Origin: HGM04593 sp964470845
GTDB taxonomy: Bacteria > Bacteroidota > Bacteroidia > Bacteroidales > Bacteroidaceae
Length of the DNA stretch: 25,460 nucleotides
Direction: 5' to 3'
NCBI GenBank assembly: GCA_964470845.1
Contig: CAYYEL010000028.1
Location: 1 to 25,460, forward strand
In this document: positions 23,214-25,460 of the stretch, in pieces
Numbering within the stretch: position 1 is the stretch's first letter
Layout: each line of letters opens with the position of its first letter
Program-made: the position numbers and the translations under genes
Notes under the pieces: model-generated
Seen by the model: the letters and a program-made list of their open reading frames with translations, nothing else
Databases searched by the model: none
Told to the model about the DNA's origin: nothing

Positions 23214-24257
23214 ATGGAAAAACAAAGAACTATTTCGTTGGATTGGATGCGTTTCGTAGCTTGCGTTCTTGTTATCTTGCAGCACGTAACGGAATTTTAT
23301 TATGTATCACCCGAATTTTTGCCCGCCCGAACCGAGAATACGTTTTTGGTAGGTATATTCAATAGTATCAGTAGGGTGTCCGTACCCTTGTTTGTGATGA
23401 TTTCCGGCTATTTACTCTTGCCTATGAAACTGTGTGCTGTCGATTTCTTCAAACGTCGTTTCACCCGAATCCTTTATCCGTTCTTAATATGGAGTGTGGT
23501 GTATAGCATTTATTTTGCAATTTTGCACCATAATTCATTTATGCAATGGGTGCAGCATGTACTTTGTATTCCGATTACATACGAAGCAGAACATCTGTGG
23601 TACATATATATGCTGATAGGGTTGTATGTTTTGATACCGGTTTTGAGTCCTTGGCTGAAAAGTGTTTCACGTCGTGAGTTGGAAGCATATCTATTCTTGT
23701 GGGTATTTACTACGCTCTTGCCTTATGTTAAGTTGGTTTTTCCAACCATTAGTGCAGCTGCGTTTTTCAATCCTTCGCCTACCTTTTACTATTTCTCCGG
23801 CTTTGTGGGTTATCTGCTTCTGGGGCATTATATCCGTCTTTACAATCCGTTTACTAAGCTACAGGCGGTCTCTGCTATTGTTATAGGGTGGATAGTAACT
23901 TCTGTGATTTTCTTGCATCAGTTGGCTCATTGTGAAACTTTGGAGGAGCTTGAATTAAGTTGGGGCTTTTGCACACTCAATGTGTTGTTGATGTGTGTTG
24001 GTGTATTTGTTTTGTTTGTTGGCATCAAGAAATCCACAAACAGTCTAATTGAAAAGTGGGTTGTTTCGGTCAGTACATTTAGTTATGGTATTTATTTGTG
24101 CCATGTTTTATGGTTGAGGTTGTATCTGCTGTTGTTTATGCCTATGTTCGGAAATGTGATATGGGTAGCTTTGTGCGTCGTGCCATGTACATTCCTCAGT
24201 TCATACTTGACAATTTGGATTTTGAGCCATTTGCCAAAAAACAAATACCTGTATTAA
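23214..24257 (+). CDS. Acyltransferase-3 family membrane protein
   Basis: A 347-residue inner-membrane protein of the acyltransferase-3 (OafA/WecH/NodX) family, which moves acyl groups, usually acetyl, onto sugars or other cell-surface molecules. I use ATG 23214 (MEKQRTISLDWMRFVACVLV), which has AAAAAGGA just before it; an upstream TTG at 23178 has no support. About ten helices are visible. Family marks are LDWMRFVACVLVILQH at the first helix with its histidine, VPLFVMISGYLL, FFKRRFTRILYPFLIWS and HLWYIYMLIGLYVLIP. The remnant at 4917-5330 belongs to the same family but is not a close copy by eye. The acceptor is unknown; with the Crp-like regulator upstream it probably forms a two-gene operon ending at the hairpin at 24354. 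Confidence 0.9.
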   Translation: MEKQRTISLDWMRFVACVLVILQHVTEFYYVSPEFLPARTENTFLVGIFNSISRVSVPLFVMISGYLLLPMKLCAVDFFKRRFTRILYPFLIWSVVYSIYFAILHHNSFMQWVQHVLCIPITYEAEHLWYIYMLIGLYVLIPVLSPWLKSVSRRELEAYLFLWVFTTLLPYVKLVFPTISAAAFFNPSPTFYYFSGFVGYLLLGHYIRLYNPFTKLQAVSAIVIGWIVTSVIFLHQLAHCETLEELELSWGFCTLNVLLMCVGVFVLFVGIKKSTNSLIEKWVVSVSTFSYGIYLCHVLWLRLYLLLFMPMFGNVIWVALCVVPCTFLSSYLTIWILSHLPKNKYLY

Positions 24258-24353
24258 ATGCTTTGAAAACTCTAAGAAGTTTCATTCCTTAATATAATAT
24301 TCCAACACTTGATGTTGATAGATTTTGCTAAGAATCGATTGACCATAAGTCTC

Positions 24354-24394
24354 ATAATGGCGACCATCATTAAGATGGTCGCCATTATTGTTTA
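24354..24394 (+). terminator. Intrinsic terminator after the acyltransferase gene
   Basis: ATAATGGCGACCATC (24354-24368) pairs perfectly with GATGGTCGCCATTAT (24374-24388) around a five-base loop. It is followed by the T-rich TGTTTATAATTT. It lies 97 bases after the acyltransferase stop and may act in both directions, since a minus-strand open frame ends 12 bases beyond it. Confidence 0.85.
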
Positions 24395-24399
24395 TAATT

Positions 24400-24645
24400 T
24401 CAACCTTCGATTTTTATTCTGCTTGTCGGCAATCTGAAGGCTTCTATAAACCAATCTATCTTGCGTCTGAACCAAGAGTGATGCGAAACGCCATCGATTC
24501 TAAGGTCAAAACGTCCCTCTCTATCTTGTTTGAGGAAGCAGACCGCACCATCAGTTGAGAACGATTGGTTAAACATCGTTGAATAGAGTTTACCTGCAAC
24601 GGATATTTCTTTGAAAGCAAATATACCTTGCGCTTCTTTGCTGAA
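24400..24645 (-). pseudogene. Minus-strand 81-codon open frame without start, probable gene remnant
   Basis: On the minus strand, directly after a TAA at 24646-24648, a frame runs open to TGA at 24400-24402. It contains IFAFKEISVAGKLYSTMFNQ, DGAVCFLKQDREGRFDLRID and HHSWFRRKIDWFIEAFRLP, a soluble-protein-like composition much better than the other frames. There is no start near its 5' end; the only ATG (24 codons in) would give 58 residues. A different frame upstream begins MQPQKRENLGNRNKGN and could be the original amino end after a frameshift. I do not recognise the family. Confidence 0.4.
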
Positions 24646-24881
24646 TTACCCTTGTTTCTATTTCCGAGGTTTTCTCTTTTTTGCGGTTGCATGGCCCACT
24701 ATACGCCTTTAAAAATAAATAAACACTCTATTAAAAACTTGGCGATATAAGTTTAAATAGACTCTAAATAACTGCTTTTTTGATAAAAAAGTTTAATTTG
24801 TAGCTAAAAAGTGTGAATCGTAATAAAACATCCGAACTTTTAAACTAATATTGCGTTGTATTAATGTGTTTTTCATAGTAA
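24646..24881. other. A+T-rich non-coding stretch
   Basis: I see no gene here in either strand. The sequence is very A+T-rich from 24710 on, with runs such as GATAAAAAAGTTTAA, and leads into the promoter-like TAGATTTG at 24882. Confidence 0.5.
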
Positions 24882-24889
24882 TAGATTTG
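24882..24889 (+). promoter_or_regulatory. Orphan promoter-like element (TAGATTTG)
   Basis: TAGATTTG matches TAnnTTTG on the + strand. A TTG at 24856-24858 lies 23 bases upstream, slightly long for a -33 element. No protein gene follows on this strand; an intrinsic terminator follows at 24952-24983. Confidence 0.45.
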
Positions 24890-24895
24890 ATACGG

Positions 24896-24983
24896 TAGTA
24901 TCTGCTTGTGAAAGTCGATGCCCGAACGGTCAAAAGCGTTTGCCCGGATAAGCCGCCCTACTCCCCTTGGGGCGGCTTTTTTT
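24896..24983 (+). ncRNA. Candidate small RNA of about 88 nt
   Basis: Bounded by the TAGATTTG motif and the terminator, this stretch would give an RNA of about 88 nt. It contains an internal hairpin, CGAACG (24923-24928) with CGTTTG (24937-24942) including one G-U pair, and ends in the terminator stem with a seven-T tail. It has no plausible ORF. I do not recognise an RNA family. Evidence is only the promoter-terminator pair and foldability. Confidence 0.35.
24952..24983 (+). terminator. Intrinsic terminator, + strand
   Basis: GCCGCCC (24952-24958) pairs with GGGCGGC (24970-24976), followed by seven T. The minus-strand side has only TTATCC after the stem, so it is oriented for a + strand transcript even though the nearest gene (thioesterase, ending at 24994) is on the minus strand. 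Confidence 0.8.
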
Positions 24984-24993
24984 ATTATGGATT

Positions 24994-25371
24994 TTATGCT
25001 TTCAATTTTGCCATAAATTTTTCGGCATCAACAATAAACCGCACGTGTGTGCCCTCGCCTATTGTTCCGTTTTTATCACAGGCTGTAACATTAAATGTCA
25101 GTTTGCGCCCATCAACTGCTACAAGGGTGGCTGTTGCACTCACCTCTTGCCCTTGTGCGCTGGGGCGTGTGTGTAGAATGTTTATTGCGCCACCCACGGT
25201 TGTGCTACCTTCGGGAAGCTCGGGGGCTACTGCTTGCATTGCTGCATTTTCCATTAGTGCGACAAGCGCCGGGGTTGCAAATACAGGTAGTGCGCCCGAC
25301 CCTACGTGATGTGCACATTTATCATCGGTTACGATGGTTGTTGCTGTGTAGGTTGTTCCTATTTTCGACAT
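24994..25371 (-). CDS. Hotdog-fold thioesterase, FlK-like
   Basis: A 125-residue single-domain hotdog protein. FATPALVALMENAAMQAV (31-48) is the central helix and AINILHTRPSAQGQEVSA (62-79) the following strand. Thr33, Glu41 and His67 are spaced 8 and 26 apart, exactly as Thr42, Glu50 and His76 of the fluoroacetyl-CoA thioesterase FlK, so the catalytic residues appear intact. Most FlK-like proteins outside Streptomyces cattleya are general or unknown acyl-CoA thioesterases, and fluoroacetate detoxification should not be assumed. The start ATG 25371 (MSKIGTTYTA) has TATATTTG 25 bases upstream. It converges with the candidate small RNA. Confidence 0.88.
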   Translation of the reverse strand: MSKIGTTYTATTIVTDDKCAHHVGSGALPVFATPALVALMENAAMQAVAPELPEGSTTVGGAINILHTRPSAQGQEVSATATLVAVDGRKLTFNVTACDKNGTIGEGTHVRFIVDAEKFMAKLKA

Positions 25372-25395
25372 ATTATTATCTTTTTTGTTTTATGG

Positions 25396-25403
25396 CAAAT
25401 ATA
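25396..25403 (-). promoter_or_regulatory. Candidate promoter -7 element (TATATTTG) for the thioesterase gene
   Basis: Minus-strand TATATTTG matches TAnnTTTG. The predicted start near 25389 leaves an 18-base leader. No good -33 TTTG is visible at the expected distance. Confidence 0.5.
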
Positions 25404-25460
25404 CACACAAACGAGCGGAAAATATGAAGTTTACTTCAATATTTTACACAGCGAGTGCAG

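Noticed and set aside
24456..24692. 78-codon minus-strand ORF starting MQPQKRENLGNRNKGN
   Set aside because: After about 22 codons the composition becomes poor, while the neighbouring frame (24400-24645) reads better; kept only as a possible frameshifted amino end.
1..25460. CRISPR array, tRNA or rRNA genes, insertion-sequence transposase
   Set aside because: I looked for regularly spaced repeats, tRNA-like cloverleaf ends and transposase motifs and found none.

Overview
The window looks like chromosomal DNA of a member of the order Bacteroidales; I cannot settle the genus. The evidence is gene content (a Wzx/Wzy surface-polysaccharide locus, a Bacteroidales-length HtpG, an ACT-ACT-HAD SerB) and several TAnnTTTG motifs, the -7 element of Bacteroidetes promoters, at sensible distances from starts.

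Region 1 (1-17600) is the body and 3' end of a surface-polysaccharide (capsule or O-antigen type) gene cluster, all on the + strand, entering the window inside a UDP-glucose 6-dehydrogenase gene and closing at a strong intrinsic terminator at 17565-17600. It encodes three GT-B type glycosyltransferases, four left-handed beta-helix (hexapeptide) acyltransferases, a Wzx flippase, a Wzy-like polymerase, and a nucleotide-sugar block. That block is a Polysacc_synt_2 dehydratase, a DegT-type sugar aminotransferase, an ATP-grasp ligase and a PglD/NeuD-like N-acyltransferase. It continues with a TupA-like ATP-grasp protein, a glutamate-racemase-type enzyme and a CBS-domain sugar nucleotidyltransferase. 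Read together, the block suggests a 4-amino-4,6-dideoxy sugar and, less certainly, an amino acid (possibly D-glutamate) joined to the glycan by ATP-grasp ligases; glucuronic acid from the first gene is another possible attachment point. Three stretches between intact genes (3448-3703, 4917-5330, 15924-16248) look like decayed genes. The clearest is an acyltransferase-3 gene reduced to its first and last parts.

Region 2 (17737-21476) is core genome: htpG (+) and serB (-) converge on a perfect 14-bp bidirectional terminator, followed by an imperfect 20-bp inverted repeat that looks like a small MITE or a second hairpin. serB has a long leader with a candidate promoter and a 23-codon ORF behind a GGAG motif.

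Region 3 (21477-24390) holds an EamA-family exporter gene (-) divergent from a Crp/Fnr-like regulator and an acyltransferase-3 membrane protein (+), with a TATCTTTG motif on each strand of the divergent gap and a terminator at the end.

Region 4 (24391-25460) is mostly non-coding. It contains a minus-strand 81-codon open frame with no good start, a TAGATTTG promoter-like motif and an intrinsic terminator about 90 nt apart (a candidate small RNA), and a minus-strand hotdog thioesterase whose Thr/Glu/His spacing matches fluoroacetyl-CoA thioesterase FlK.
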